The notes below the pieces were generated by a model. It was not told the origin of the DNA. It saw nothing but the letters and a program-made list of their open reading frames with translations, and ran no database searches. Positions 23,409 to 35,371 of a DNA stretch of 64,000 nucleotides are shown here, piece by piece. The position numbers were made by a program, and so were the translations under genes. Numbering within the stretch: the first letter of the stretch is position 1; each line of letters starts with the position of its first letter. Source of the stretch: Emergomyces orientalis (lineage: Eukaryota; Ascomycota; Eurotiomycetes; Onygenales; Ajellomycetaceae); NCBI GenBank assembly GCA_002110485.1, contig MOWL01000067.1, forward strand, positions 744,001 to 808,000, given 5' to 3'.

Positions 23409-24219
23409 CTTGAACGCTGGCGGAGGAAACTAGATGACCACTCCCAGATAAGGTTCTGCTTATCCAAGTAAGGATGAAATAATTAAAACAAACTGCAGAC
23501 GACTCAAACTTAACGCCGTAACGAAAGAAGACAATAAAACACGCATTACGGGGGATATGGAATCATTAATCATTGGCTGTTAGTAAACAGTTCCAGCAGC
23601 CCTCTCGCTTTCCGTGCGCAAGCTCTCACTCTCTCTCCCAGAGTTGCTTGAATAATTCCTGAAGCGCTCAGTTGCCGTTGCCCCTGAACATGTCACACAC
23701 GGAGACACGAGTCCCATCCATGATAAGGCGCATAACCTGGGAGATTGTCCACAGCCCATGATGGTTAGAGAATTCTTACTGATAGCAAAGAAATTAGCTC
23801 TATTATCTTGAGCAGCACAGTGCATGTTTATCCAATCTATTCTAGTCCATGAACAGTGTGCAGTGCTTCAATGATGTTGGATTTTGTAGTAAGATGGCTG
23901 ACGATGCGATTACCTAATGGCAGAAAAATGGTCACATGATATCAAATTCGCCTCAAGTGCCAGGCAGCTCTTTGATCTTCACAACTCTGTGCAGTCTGTA
24001 GAGTACAAACTTCAGCAAATACATGGCTCTCTACAATGAAGGGTGTTTTTCTTTAAATGCTGTGTTTCATGTCCAGCACTCATGTTTATAAGTATCTCCA
24101 TAGCGCCATTTCCAGGTTGAGCTCAGATGGTCTTTATGCAACTCTGGCGACGAACGAGCAATTCAGCTTCAGCAAGAGAATAGACGGCTCAGTCTTCTGA
24201 GCTCTACACCGCCGCCAGG
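23409..24219. other. Intergenic, about 0.8 kb
   Basis: Upstream of both the F-box pseudogene and the splicing-factor gene. Carries GTCACATG at 23931-23938, about 280 bp before the splicing-factor ATG, which matches RTCACRTG. No coding sequence supported. Confidence 0.5.
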
Positions 24220-25610
24220 ATGCAGGGCTTCAGTAAGCTATAATATCCCCCCCCCCCCCCCTATGCATCCCCTTTCAGATCACCATATTATTCAGCTCCT
24301 AACACAATTCTTTAGATATGGGGCGGTACGTTCACTTCCATTTACCCCCCCCTTCCTTCTAAAAAGGACTCCAATCGCATTAGACTTACCCACGATACAG
24401 CTACGTCCCCCCGGACCAAGAAGGTCTCACGACCGGCAACAAGCTTGCCAACAAGCACCCACTCGGCTCCCGCGCCCGCCACCTACACACAACCGGCGAA
24501 CTAACTGTCCGCTTCGAAATGCCCTTTGCCGTGTGGTGCTCGACATGCCAGCCCGCCGACACTGTGCTAATAGGGCAGGGTGTACGCTTCAACGCGCTGA
24601 AAAAGCGTGTGGGGAACTACTACTCAACCCCCATCTACAGCTTCCGCATGAAGCATACAGTTTGCGGTGGCTGGATAGAGATTCGCACTGACCCACAAAA
24701 CACCGCATACGTGGTAACGGAGGGTGGACGAAGGAGGGATACGGGCGAGTTGGAGAAGGGCGGGTATGAGGAAGATGGAGAAATCACGTTACGGATATCT
24801 CATGGTGCTGCGGCGGGTGACTCTGCGGAGAAGGATGCGTTTTCCAAACTAGAGGGGAAGGTGGCGGATCAGAAGCGGGTTATGACGGAGAAAACGCGCA
24901 TGGAAGAGTTGAGGAAACGGCAGGAGCGTGATTGGGAGGATCCGTATGAGCAGTCACGGAGGTTGCGGAGGGCGTTTCGGATGGAGAGGAAGCGGAGGGA
25001 GGCTGCGCAGGGGGTCACGGAGGCGTTGCAAGATAGGATGAGTTTGGGGATTGAGTTGTTGGAGGAGTCGGAGGGGGATCGGGCAAGGGCAGGGATGGTG
25101 GATTTTGCACCTGCCGGCAATAATACTCTGGGTGGGGCGGTCGCGCGTGGTGTGATTGCGAAGCCACTATTTGAAACCAAATCCCTCCCAGCCAGCCCAC
25201 CGGATAGGGGCCGTGGTAAAAAGGGGAAACGGCCAAAGAAACCAGAGGTCATTGTGGCAGAACGGAAGGCGCTCTTGCAGCAGGAGTTAAGTGGAAATAC
25301 GAGGGCGGCTGTTGATCCTTTTTTATTGGACGATAATTCGGATTGGACCCCTGGAATGAAGCGGCGGAGGATGGTGGGATCTGCGAACGTGGTGCCAGCT
25401 GAAGATGGGCCGCAACAAGACCGGAAATGCGGCTATGTCGAGGATAGAGATGGTGACGGCCGTGATGGCCGCGATACTCTAAATGCAGTTAATGGAACGG
25501 GGTCGCTGGAGTTAACGGCCACGGCGGCAGGCGAGGAAGCTTCCAAGCCTCGACGAGTAGCATCAGCCATACCGCTGGTGGGATATGGGTGGTCGGATGA
25601 TTCCGAATAA
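24220..25610 (+). CDS. Yju2/CWC16-family splicing factor (CCDC130/Saf4-like)
   Basis: Exons 24220-24232, 24315-24324 and 24401-25610; 410 residues. The two tiny first exons (13 and 10 nt) give MQGFNMGR, continuing YVPPDQEGLTTGNKLANK, GSRARHLHTTGELTVRFEMP and GQGVRFNALKKRVGNYYSTP. This is the highly conserved start of the CCDC130 branch. The zinc site has CSTC and then HTVC, where human CCDC130 has a second CxxC as I recall, so one ligand may be His. A long Arg/Lys/Glu helix follows and the tail is disordered, ending LVGYGWSDDSE. Family members join the spliceosome around the first catalytic step. Intron 1 holds a run of 15 C (24247-24261) and a CTAAC branch point. Confidence 0.92.
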
Positions 25611-25997
25611 AATGTGTTCTTGGATACTATTTTTTTTCTCTAGCTTCTATGTTTAGCGTTTACGCGTTTGTTTATCGTGAGATACCCCATAGTGCTTTTT
25701 GGAAAAACTGTATATTTAGATCAACGAATAACGAGTTGCAAGTACCTATTCATTCAAAATTTTGTTGTATTCGTTCACGCATATTCAGATTATTACTCAT
25801 TTATTTCACATCGTCTATAGTACATGAAACCATTCATCAATCATTTACTCATGTATGGAAAAGTTCATTACTCCGGGTTGTCCCACTCATACGCATATAT
25901 AAAAACCGTATCTCGTTGTAGGGCCAAATATACTCTTTGCAAGGGCGGCACAGAACCGGTTATCCCTGTCTCCGGATGTAATTTGCAGTGCAGTTCG
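25611..25997. other. Convergent intergenic spacer
   Basis: 387 bp between the 3' ends of the Yju2-family gene and the PP2A activator gene. AT-rich; no gene seen. Confidence 0.6.
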
Positions 25998-27671
25998 TCA
26001 TTGGCCACCAGGAGGATCCTTTCTCGTCCAAGGTGCCCTAGTGGGGACGTGGGGATCAACCCCTGAACCCGGCCCGCCACCCTCACCCGCACCCGCCCAA
26101 GGAGCCCTAGTCGGTACCTGTGAATCAGGCAACGAGAACTGGCCCGCAGTCTCTCGGTCTCGATTACTGCTCCACGGCGCTCTGGTTGTAGCAGTTGGTG
26201 GAACACGCGGGATTCTAGAGCCAGGCGGCACTGGGGCTAATGGTGCGGAAATGCCCAGGCTAGAACCCATACCCGCACCCATACCGCCTGCAGGTTTTGC
26301 CCAAGGAGCCCTTGTCCCCTGCTCCCCTCCGGCTGTGGAGTTGAAAGGTGGCGGAGAAGCCATCTCGGCCGGTCTCTCCGGTCGGTTGGAAAGGTGGACG
26401 GACGGGGGTGTTGCGACGGCAGTGGGGTCGTGTTCCCATCGGAAAAGGGAGCCGAAGGGGAAATGCTGGACGACAGGGAATTTGGAGAGGACTTCTGCGT
26501 TATACATTTTGATCATGCCCTGGTCTCTGTTAGCTGGGTTGGATTGTCATGATTGCTGGGTGAACGAGGCATAATAGATAATTGCCATACCTTATTTATT
26601 TTACCCCACCCATCTCGGATCCCTGATATGTCGTAAAGCATAGGACTATGTTCCCAAAAAGGGCCCCTTTTCACGTCATAGATAAATCCAATGGCTGAGA
26701 AATACATATTATTCTTGCGCTCCTTCTCCACTATATTCGCCTTGGCGACAGTAGACGGTTCCGGGGCGTTCTGTAATGAGCCTTCAGTAGGGGTGTGGTC
26801 TGACTCTGATATTGGAGGAGATAATTGGGCAGATCCAAGGATATAAGGAAGAAAAGAATGGTCATCGAGGCCCCAGACGCCGTGTGAGCCCGCGGGTTCG
26901 AGGGTATACGTCCTTATGAGGCGCCGGGTCAACTCAAGATATCTATACGGCGAGTTGCAGGTCAGTGTAAAGTTCTTATCAGTCCACCAGAGCAAGCCCT
27001 TATCTCTACCACTGAGTAACATACGGTTCAATGACACCTAAAACAATCCCCCTCTCCTCCACCCCGGCCCCAGTCTTCGGAAACCCGTTGAGCTTCCACA
27101 GACAAGCCAAAAAAGCTACGAAGCTCAGTTCATGTCCGGTCCCATAATCAAGCCGTTGCGGGCTCCCAAAGCTCCCCATAAAATAAGCCGTAAGCTCTTC
27201 CTTTGCAGATACCGAATCCGGACCCTGCGCCCCCTGCCGCAGCACCTCAGGCTGTAAACATTCATCCATCAATTCCGGCGCCCGCCTTTCGACTTCCTGA
27301 CACCATTTGCGGAAACTGACATTTCCAAAACGTCTCGGCCCCGCATCCGGAGGTACTTCATCGACTATCGAATCTATTTTCGAGAGCAATAGTTGCAGAC
27401 GACGAACGGGCTCTGAAAACTCAACCGCATCGCAACTGAGGGGCCAAGTTTGCACACGGTGGGAACCACCTTCCTCTGTGACTTTCGACGGGACCATGGC
27501 GCGATTTAGCTGTAGGATAAAAGTCATGATATCCCTGTATGCAAGTGAGGTGAGGAAGGTGGATACATCGCTACCCTCGTTAATCTTCTTGGACGGCAGC
27601 TCGAAGGTATGTGGTTGTGAGGGGTCCAGGTGTTGGAGGTAAGGGGTGGAGAATGAGGCTTCTGATGCCAT
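25998..27671 (-). CDS. RRD1: Serine/threonine-protein phosphatase 2A activator (PTPA), Rrd1 type
   Basis: Exons 27671-27025, 26942-26591 and 26519-25998; 506 residues. PTPA is a peptidyl-prolyl isomerase-like chaperone that activates PP2A-type phosphatases. Conserved blocks are RRFGNVSFRKWCQEVE, SFGSPQRLDYGTGHELSF, FLACLWKLNGF, RLIRTYTLEPAGSHGVWGLDD, FLPYILGSAQL and DISGIRDGWGKINKGMIKMY, ending with VVQHFPFGSLFRW. The catalytic-type fold ends near residue 362. A 145-residue Pro/Gly-rich tail follows, with TRAPW at about 402, 445, 470 and 493. The presence of this long tail points to the Rrd1 rather than the Rrd2 branch. The start ATG lies directly before the MASEASFSTPYLQHLD peptide with no upstream in-frame Met. 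Confidence 0.93.
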
Positions 27672-28278
27672 TGTGGTAGTGGTTGGGGGAATGCGAGGGG
27701 TTCAGAAGCATTGGAGATACAGATGGTACTCTGTTTCTATTAATTTTCCGATTTCTAGAGTCTTTTGATGTAGTAATTAATTGCCGCACCGAGGGGTGTC
27801 TGTGGTGGTGCTCATGAGGTGGGATGTAGGAGGTGTCTCGCAAGGTTTGGTGGGGTGTTTGGCATGCAGAGCTTTTCGCGGGGAACAAAAGCTGCATGCG
27901 ATCATGGACAGCAGCAAACAAAGTTGCATTAAAAAGTTATATGTTACCCTACTCTATAAAACTACTTGCACATAGACATATATGAATATATATATATATA
28001 TAATACATGCTGAATAATTATCCGTATATAAGAATAAAATGTCAGTTTATTAAGAGATGATGTCAGTATTAGTAGCTAAATGGATACACAGGTAAAACAC
28101 ATGCGCCCCGTAGTGGTGGATATCATCGCCTATTTATATAATTTAACACCCTTCCTTGCATAACTTTTCAGTTCTCGTTTTCGAGCTCTTCCTTTCACAG
28201 CATTGTGCCCTTTTTGTTTAAATATACTAATGTTGTCAGCGAATAGATACCCCGCGCACACACACAAATGGTCTGTTA
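27672..28278. other. Intergenic, about 0.6 kb, with short microsatellites
   Basis: Lies upstream of the PP2A activator and downstream of the PARP-type zinc-finger gene. Contains an (AT)n tract at about 27983-28002 and a CA run at about 28255-28267. No gene seen. Confidence 0.6.
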
Positions 28279-29380
28279 TTAACTTCGTGGAGCACATGTT
28301 CTATGGAGAATCACGCCAAAGGAGATACCTCGCAGCGTTGAGGTATTGGAAAGGCGTCTAATCGCCCGGCTGCCTTTTTCACCCAGGGCACGTCGTGCTT
28401 CCTTTCCCTCATCACTAAGTCGTACTTCTTCACTGCACGCTACCCTCTGTTTTCCAACGAATTGTCAGTCTTCCCCAGTGTTCGAACGTAACCAGGAGCT
28501 AGCTAGACAAAAACAGAAACCGGAGAGCCTCACCTCATCAATCTGCCAATGAATCAACATTTCACTCAAGGAATGGGAATTGGCAAGGTCCTCTACTGCA
28601 TAATCAATGTATGTATCGAATAGGCTCCACTCCTCAGTGTCGTTTGGGCCGTCATTTTCGTATGGCGTTACTCGGCGAAGAAAGTCGTCATACCCATGCC
28701 TACGCACACCGGCCGAGATATGTTGCTCTTTATACGCTGCTGAGCCGGCCTTGTGCAGGAGCTCTACGAGTTCTGGATCCAGGCGATATTGAGTTTTATC
28801 GTAAGTTCCATCACGCTTGGCTATCGCCATCAGTCTCGTTGCTTTCCACTTATCGACCAAGGCATGCACGCCTTCACAGACAAGGTAGTCGCCGTCTAAA
28901 AAGCTCATAACGGTCACACCGCGGACGCGCCAGGTATTTTGATTAACCGTTGCCGTCCGGTCGAGTACCTCGGGCTGTGAAAAGTCGGCAATCTCTTCGA
29001 AGCAGTAGGTGTGATAGTACTCTGCACATTAGAAATGTGAGTATTGTCCCCCGGGAAATGGTAAGGAACGATGAAAGTGAAATACATGACTTGCCCTTTC
29101 TGCTGTTGCTGCTGTGAGTTTTTGAATAGTTACAGGCCATTCGCAGCTCACCAGGCTGGAGGTGTTGGCCACACGTAGGCAGTTTACATTTGGCTTTGGA
29201 AGGGGTAAACGGAGCGCGTTCAATGAAAAATCGCGGCTCTCCAGGTTCAGTCGATATGCCACCCCTGACCTCTGGGCTTTGAGCAAGAATCCGACTCAGA
29301 CGTCTTTTCTCCTTCGCTAAAAGATCATCATTTGGATTCGAGAACGCTAGGCTCCCGCCAGTCCCATTTGCTTCAGCCAT
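28279..29380 (-). CDS. PARP-type zinc-finger-like protein, function unknown
   Basis: Exons 29380-29095, 29021-28534 and 28446-28279; 313 residues. The zinc motif is C65-x4-C70 (AKCKLPTCGQ) and H99-x2-C102 (HTYCFEEIADF), with GELRMA between. This is the CxnC...HxxC layout of PARP-type nick-binding fingers, but no PARP catalytic domain follows. The rest is helical and polar (EGVHALVDKWKATRLM, LVELLHKAGSAAYKEQH). Intron 1 (29094-29022) uses a GC donor, AGG|GCAAGT; no GT donor in reach keeps the frame open, whereas this one gives RKEYYHTYC. Intron 2 is GTGAGG/ACAG. Reading through intron 2 would end instead at 28465. DNA binding is inferred from the finger type. Confidence 0.75.
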
Positions 29381-30352
29381 AAGGATGTTTGTTCCTAAGC
29401 CAAGAGCAACAAAGCCCCTTGCAAACAGAATGGTGGAAGAATGTGCGATGACAATGACGATGCTGTTTGATTCACAGTCCTAACGCCTGCAAGTCAGGAT
29501 GGCGATGGTCTGGGGTTGAAGTTGGCAGACACGAGAAGATGGCTGTTGTGAAGGTTGTCGTTGAAAAGGAGAGATTTTGTTGGGATGGAAGGAAAAAGGA
29601 AACCCAAAAGGGGGAAAAGGGGAAAGGGGGGAAGGGGGACAAACACGCCAAATCTCCACCCGGACACCTGGGCAGTCAGGGGAAACTTCCAAAGTTCTGC
29701 ATAGGCGTGTCCCTAAGCAAACAGAGACCGGTGTGTTAGTAGTTTACCACTTCAGTTATAATAGAGACACAAGCTCTGACTTTTCAGATCCTGACTTCTA
29801 CTAGTTAGCTCATCTACTCGTCAAGATATATAGATGCCTCTACTCCGAATGTGACGGCATAGGAATGCATTTAAATCGAGCGTAGCATGCTACAGGTTGA
29901 ACAGCAAGCAAGCAACTTGTTGCAATATTCCGTAGGCGGTGTACGCCATCTTTGAAAGGCTAGCTGCCTCACGTTGCGTATGTATGTACAAATCGCTATG
30001 GGGGGAGATTGGGCCAAAAGTTGATATCCTGGGGTAGCAAAAGAAAAGTCCAACGCTTGAATATATACAGAAATAAGGGATAGAAACCCAGGAGGATAAA
30101 GACAAAAGAGAAAGTGAAAGTGCGCTTGCACTGGGCTAGTTGACTGAAATGCAGAGCCACTAGTATTAAGAAGAAATAATAATTTCTAGCGCCCCGTGGC
30201 AATGATAATTGCAAAAGGTTATGAGAAGTGATGATTATGAGTTATTACAAACCGGTACACGGCGAATTTCACGCCTACCTTTTTAATGAACCCCTTAGAA
30301 GAGGTCTCCGCCAAAAGTAAATAAAGAAATAAGAAATGCTAATTATGGCGAA
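29381..30352. other. Intergenic, about 1 kb, with polypurine tract
   Basis: A G/A-rich tract at about 29575-29640 (runs of G4-G6) lies about 200-260 bp upstream of the PARP-type finger gene. On that gene's coding strand it is a pyrimidine tract, common in fungal promoters. No gene seen. Confidence 0.5.
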
Positions 30353-31452
30353 TCATTGGTCAGAGTCATCTCCTGTTTCCGAACCATCTGATGAGCTTGA
30401 GGCCTCATCCTGATTTTCGTCCGTGTCAAACCCGGCTTCATCGGCAAGCAGCCCGGCCAAGTGTGCGCAAGAAGTCACAAAACTCTGCTGGGTTTTCGCT
30501 GCCTTCTTCAGCGCTTTTGCCGTTTCCTTTGCGGACACAGAGGCATTCTTCGCAGCCAAGCTGGCCGCCATGAGTATCTGATGCCGCCCACGAAGCTTCT
30601 TTACCGGGGCACTACCAAGTCCCTTGCTCTTGGGGGCTTTTGAGATCTTCGTAGGAGATGAGGCTGCACGAACTTTGCTTGTCTGCGCTTGAAGTGCGAC
30701 CAAAGTCTCTAGTAATCTTGTCTCAGGGGCTACGGGGTTTTCCATGGTGTGCCCCTTGCGCTTGCGACTACTAGCTGGAGGCGGAGAACCCGTTCCGGAT
30801 TTCCGTCTTGCATCGCCGATCACCACTTTTTTGATCTCAGTTCCAGGAGCAGTCTGGTTTTCTATCCATACACGAATTAGTTCGTTCCCACTATTTCTTA
30901 TGTCGCAAAACTGCCATAGAACCCAAAACACTTACGTCGAAAGCTACAGCGCGAGCCAGTGCTATAGTAGTGACAATTCGCGCAGGCACCGTTCAGATAT
31001 CCTTGAAAAATGACACAATGAGGAAACGGTCCGTTCCCATTCATACAATACTCGCAGTCAGTCCGAGCTATGTCGCCGCGACACTGTACGAGGCCTGCCT
31101 CGATAGCGGTCTTGCGCTCAGTGTTTAGACGGATGTCGACGCGGGTTTCAGCCAAACGGACAACGGGCTTCTGGATGAGTTCTTTCATTGCAGCCGACGC
31201 TTCCGGCCCCCTTGACAACCTGTTAAGGGTGTCCATATAGGTTTTGTATTTATCCAAGCGAGCTCCCTGTGGTGATTCCCGTGGCTGGCCGTCTGGGCTA
31301 GCTGAGGGGATCGATGAGCCGTTTGGAGTGGCTAATGCTGGTGGCATTGTGAGGCTATGCGGCAAGCTATGCCTATTTTTTAATTTCGATGGTGCGGGAT
31401 TCGGGTGTGTGGGAGTCGAGCGCAGTGGGTTAGCGACCTGAAGGCTGGACAT
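30353..31452 (-). CDS. DUF3716-like Cys-rich protein
   Basis: Exons 31452-30936 and 30861-30353; 341 residues. The N-terminus is Pro/Ser-rich. The central domain has C133-x2-C136-x9-C146, then C157-x2-C160-x8-C169 (CEYCMNGNGPFPHCV, GACANCHYYSTGSRCSFR). This is the spacing of the fungal DUF3716 zinc-binding-like domain as I recall it. The C-terminal half is basic, then helical (AASLAAKNASVSAKETAKALKK), and ends acidic (SSSSDGSETGDDSDQ). The intron donor is GTAAGT in phase 1 and the acceptor GGATAG. Nuclear location is plausible from basic runs but unproven. Divergent from the Myb/SANT gene with 503 bp between starts. Confidence 0.8.
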
Positions 31453-31955
31453 GATATTTGCTGGCCTCTCTTCATATCAAAAGTGTGTTGTTAGCTTACA
31501 CAGCCTTCAAACCACTGTTTACCGCCTCGCGCAGTAACGCGATATCGTGGAAAAGGCAGATATTTCTTTTCCTCTTCTAGATATCTTCCAGAGCTTCAAT
31601 ACAATCCGGATAGTTGATGTGGATGGTGAACGGCGCGTGTTGACAGCCACAAACTTGAAGTCGCGAAGTCGCGCTGTGGCAAAATGAGCTCCCTGATGAA
31701 TCAGCGACCCATCAAACCCAAACCTTATTGGTCTACTCGCTCACGTGCCACTGCCGCTGCGACCTTAAGCTTTAGGGGCCGAACTTAGTTAAACGTTGAG
31801 CCACGCGCAACAGCTACCCCAAGCTTTCTCCCGCTTTTCAAACCAACAAAGCAGCTCCCACAGTATTCTCAATTTACGAGGTACGAGTGGCAGATGACGC
31901 TGTAAGTACCATAGTGAACCACTAAACCTGAGCGTTTCACCAATTGTTTTGAGTA

Positions 31956-34265
31956 ATGGATTACGGCGATGAGGAAGGCCCAGGACCGCAGCTATCAGTA
32001 GAGCTTCTAAGTTCAATCTGGACCGCCCGAACCTACGACACTGAGGCCCCCGCAAATTTCACTAGTGGCAAGGGTAAGCGCAAACAGCAGGATGCTGAGT
32101 TATTGCACGAATCGTCGTCCCCACGGTTGGAAAACGATGCAATGACAGTTAAGCCGTTCGAGTCGGTTAGATTGAGACGACCACAACGAGCGAATCGAAT
32201 GGCTACTGAACCAGCGCGCAGCAATCGGGGTCGAAAAGATATCTATGTTATTCCGGATACACCTAACGCCCCGCAACGAGCCACGCGCAATTCAAGGCGG
32301 AACACTATTGCCAAAGTCACGAATGGGAAGAATGTGGAGGATAGCGAGATTGATGGAGAGGAAGATTTTAGAGCGGAAGATGGGTACGATGGGACAAGAA
32401 ATAATCTACCACACGCTAGTGACGATGAGGAAGATCCAGTGAACGAGGAGGGTGCGGAAGATGAGGCTGACGAAGAAGCGGAAGCCGAAGATGAGGATGA
32501 AGATGAAGAGGAAAGTGGACAGCATGATGAAGAGTACGATGGGAATAAGGGACGCAAACTGGTCGAATACGCGGAATCTACCCCAAGTCCCAGCGCTCCA
32601 CGGCGTTCTTCCAGGTTAAGACCCAAGACTGTGGTGCGTCGGTCTTCGAGGCTGCGGGCCCCTCGAAAATCAGTACAGGAGCCCGGTTCCCACAAATTGG
32701 CTGAGAAAAGACGACGAATAACAGAACTAATGAGCGAAAAGCTAGAGACTGTGAAAATAGTAGCGTCTTCCAATATCGCTTCTCCACCTCGGGGCGAAGA
32801 TGCAGAGCAGGAGATTGGGGAAAGCAGCGAGGCCTCGTCAGATGCTAAAGATACAATGGATGGGGATGCTCAATCAGCCGAAAATAGTCCCTTTATATCC
32901 TTGTCCAAAGAACCTGAGATTGGCGCAGAGGAAGAAGCGGGTCGCGATGGCCAAAGCGAGCAAGGGACCGCTATTGATAATGAACCTGACGATGAAATTC
33001 AACCCAGGGATGAAAGTGAAAAGAATGAATCAGATGGCGACGTGCACAGCGAGCACGAGAGCGTATTTGGTGAATCTGAATCAGAAAATGAATCTCAGGT
33101 GGAATCCGAGTCTAGAGAAAGTGGTATAGAAGATACAACTCCGCAAGATCCTAATGCTGCAGAGTTTTGGTCTGCTGCCACGCTTTTCGGCCAACATACC
33201 AACTGGTCCGATCTTGTAGCAGAGGCAAAAATGCTCATTCCAGGGTCGGCCCTAACACAAAAAAGCCCTCTCCTGCGTAAACTGCTGGCAGCGATAGCGC
33301 AAGCCAAACAATTCTATGCGAGAACCAGTGAAAGCCGACAAGACTACCAAATAGTGCCGGATCGCTTGGGCCAAGTAGAAAATTCCAACACCCAACAAGT
33401 CGTCGAGCAAGTATCTCACATCCTATCTAGAGTCCGTCTTGTTTTTGATGAGAAGGGTGGCCTTGTCACCAATAACCGTGACCTGGAGAGGAAACGACAA
33501 GCTGTTCATGAAATTATTGGTTATGCCGTACCCGAATTAGTAGGCCTCTTGAAATCATGTGTCACGGCACACTATAACGACAAGGAGCTTTCCATTGGCG
33601 GAATGAAACAGTTGACACAACTGCTGCAGTCACTTTCCCTGCTGTGCGAAAAGATCCAGCCCAAGTTTTTCCGACCCTATATCCATTTCGGAGACAGGCT
33701 CCAGAATACCAGGGTTGTGGCTCGTTTCTTGTGGATGGTTTTCAATAACGAATCGAGCCGGCTACAAGCCAAACAGCGACTAGAAAGATTCAACAACATT
33801 CAGCAGAAGAGGGCTGGACCTCGTCGAAATATGCAAAGCAGGCACCGAGCTCGCCAAGAAGCAACTCCCGTGGCGACAGATGAGGAGCAGGATGAACACA
33901 TTTCCATCTTATCGATTGATGATGAATCCTCGGCCGATCAGTCGCCTGAGGGGCCAGACGAGTTCCCCTGGACGACTGCGGAGAGCGAGGCTCTCGTCAC
34001 CGGTTTAGAGAGATATCAAGGTAACGTTCCGTTATTCGAAAGCAGGGACAAACACACAAACGCATTTGCATGCTAATTAAATTCCATGGCAGGTGCCAAT
34101 AGATATACGATGATACTTCGCGACTTCCAGGCAGATCTGACTGGTCGAACCATGGAAGATCTGCGTGAGAAAGCGCGAGAGATTCGCGATTCGTATGTTG
34201 CTGCGATGCGGGTTGATAACCTTATGCTAGACGCTCAGCAGTGGAGTTGGCTCTTGAAGGTTTGA
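31956..34265 (+). CDS. Myb/SANT-domain nuclear protein with long acidic region
   Basis: Exons 31956-34020 and 34093-34265; 745 residues. The first 400 residues are disordered, with basic patches (SRRNTIAKV, RRSSRLRAPRKS) and long Asp/Glu runs (EEAEAEDEDEDEEESG). Residues about 400-640 are helical. A single Myb/SANT repeat spans the intron at about 672-730: FPWTTAESEALVTGLERYQ, then GANRYTMILRDF, LTGRTMEDLREKAREI. The WT...GxNRY...LxGRT..DL..KAR pattern is a telobox/SANT-like fold. It might bind telomere-type or other DNA, or chromatin, but the sequence alone does not decide. The protein ends shortly after at WLLKV. Divergent from the DUF3716-like gene. Confidence 0.85.
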
Positions 34266-35371
34266 GGGAAATGGTGTTTTGTCATCTCGGTAACTTGTAT
34301 ACGGAGTTAAGTCATTTGATTCCATATCTTAACTAGGTGATGTGGCGGATTTATCGCGTCGCCGTAACCCTTACCATGTCAGATCTGGCATTTACAGCCT
34401 GCACTGTATGCTGGCAGCCCTAAGAGCTCGCTTCGACGCCCATATTATCTGTGCTAGAATTTGCAGCGCCTTTCCCCACGGTTTATAGAATAACCCTCGA
34501 TACCACCCTTGGGATGAGTGGAGACCAGGGGAACGCCCCAGCGGGACCCAGACCAAATCGAAAACCTGAATCACTAGTGGCCTAGCATGTGCTTTCGGTC
34601 ATTAATCTCCACCCAAGTAACTTGATGCACAACCTGCAAACTATCCGTTGTTCACTTATCTCCGCATCATTAGCATATGCCGAGCGTACGACGTGCAACG
34701 CGATTGCCCCTGATTCCGCACAGGTATAAATGACGACTCGTTCTCAAACGCCTAGATCGGAAAACGTGATAATGCATGTTCCCTCGCCCCTGGCGCGAGC
34801 GCATCCGAAAATCGATGCGTTGAGGGCGTTGATGGAGCATTGAAGTAGCCGGGGAGGCAGAATATGCGTAGCTCTCGGTGAATCTCGCGAGTGAAGGTGG
34901 CGGAAAGAACAGATTCTGCGCAATTCCCAAGCCCGTAGGATGAGAGGAGAACGTGTATTGGCGGAAGTATTTCGCCATATCTCAGATATAGTTAAGCGGG
35001 GAGTGGAAAAAACAACCACCCTGCAGCCATTGTTGAGCAATAGAAAATCTTTCTAGGATTCTTAATCTCTGAAATGAACATTTGGTAACCCATTAATGAA
35101 AAATGGAAGTATTAGGGACGTATCACGATTGGATAGGGGGCATTCCAGCCCCAAAATACTCAAGTTATTTTACACCAGGCCATAAAATCAATGACTGAGA
35201 GGGGGGATATTCAATTATATACAGTATCCCAAACAAAAAAATAAAAATACATAAAGATACAGAATAAAAATCGCAACACAGCGAAACCAGAAATTTGAAC
35301 TATACAGTTTTCACCCTCCACCCCCCCCCCCCGCCCCCCTCCATTTTTTATTTATTTCTCTTTCTCTCGTT
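34266..35371. other. Intergenic, about 1.1 kb
   Basis: Minus-strand open frames of about 100 codons at 34670-35040 overlap in two frames and show no family features, so I do not call them. A C12-G-C6 run lies at 35321-35339. Confidence 0.5.

Noticed and set aside
32243..32773. 176-codon frame antisense to the Myb/SANT gene
   Set aside because: Ser-run shadow of the Asp/Glu codons on the opposite strand.
34670..35040. Two overlapping minus-strand frames of about 100 codons
   Set aside because: They use different frames over the same DNA with no conserved features; neither has an advantage, so chance is likely.
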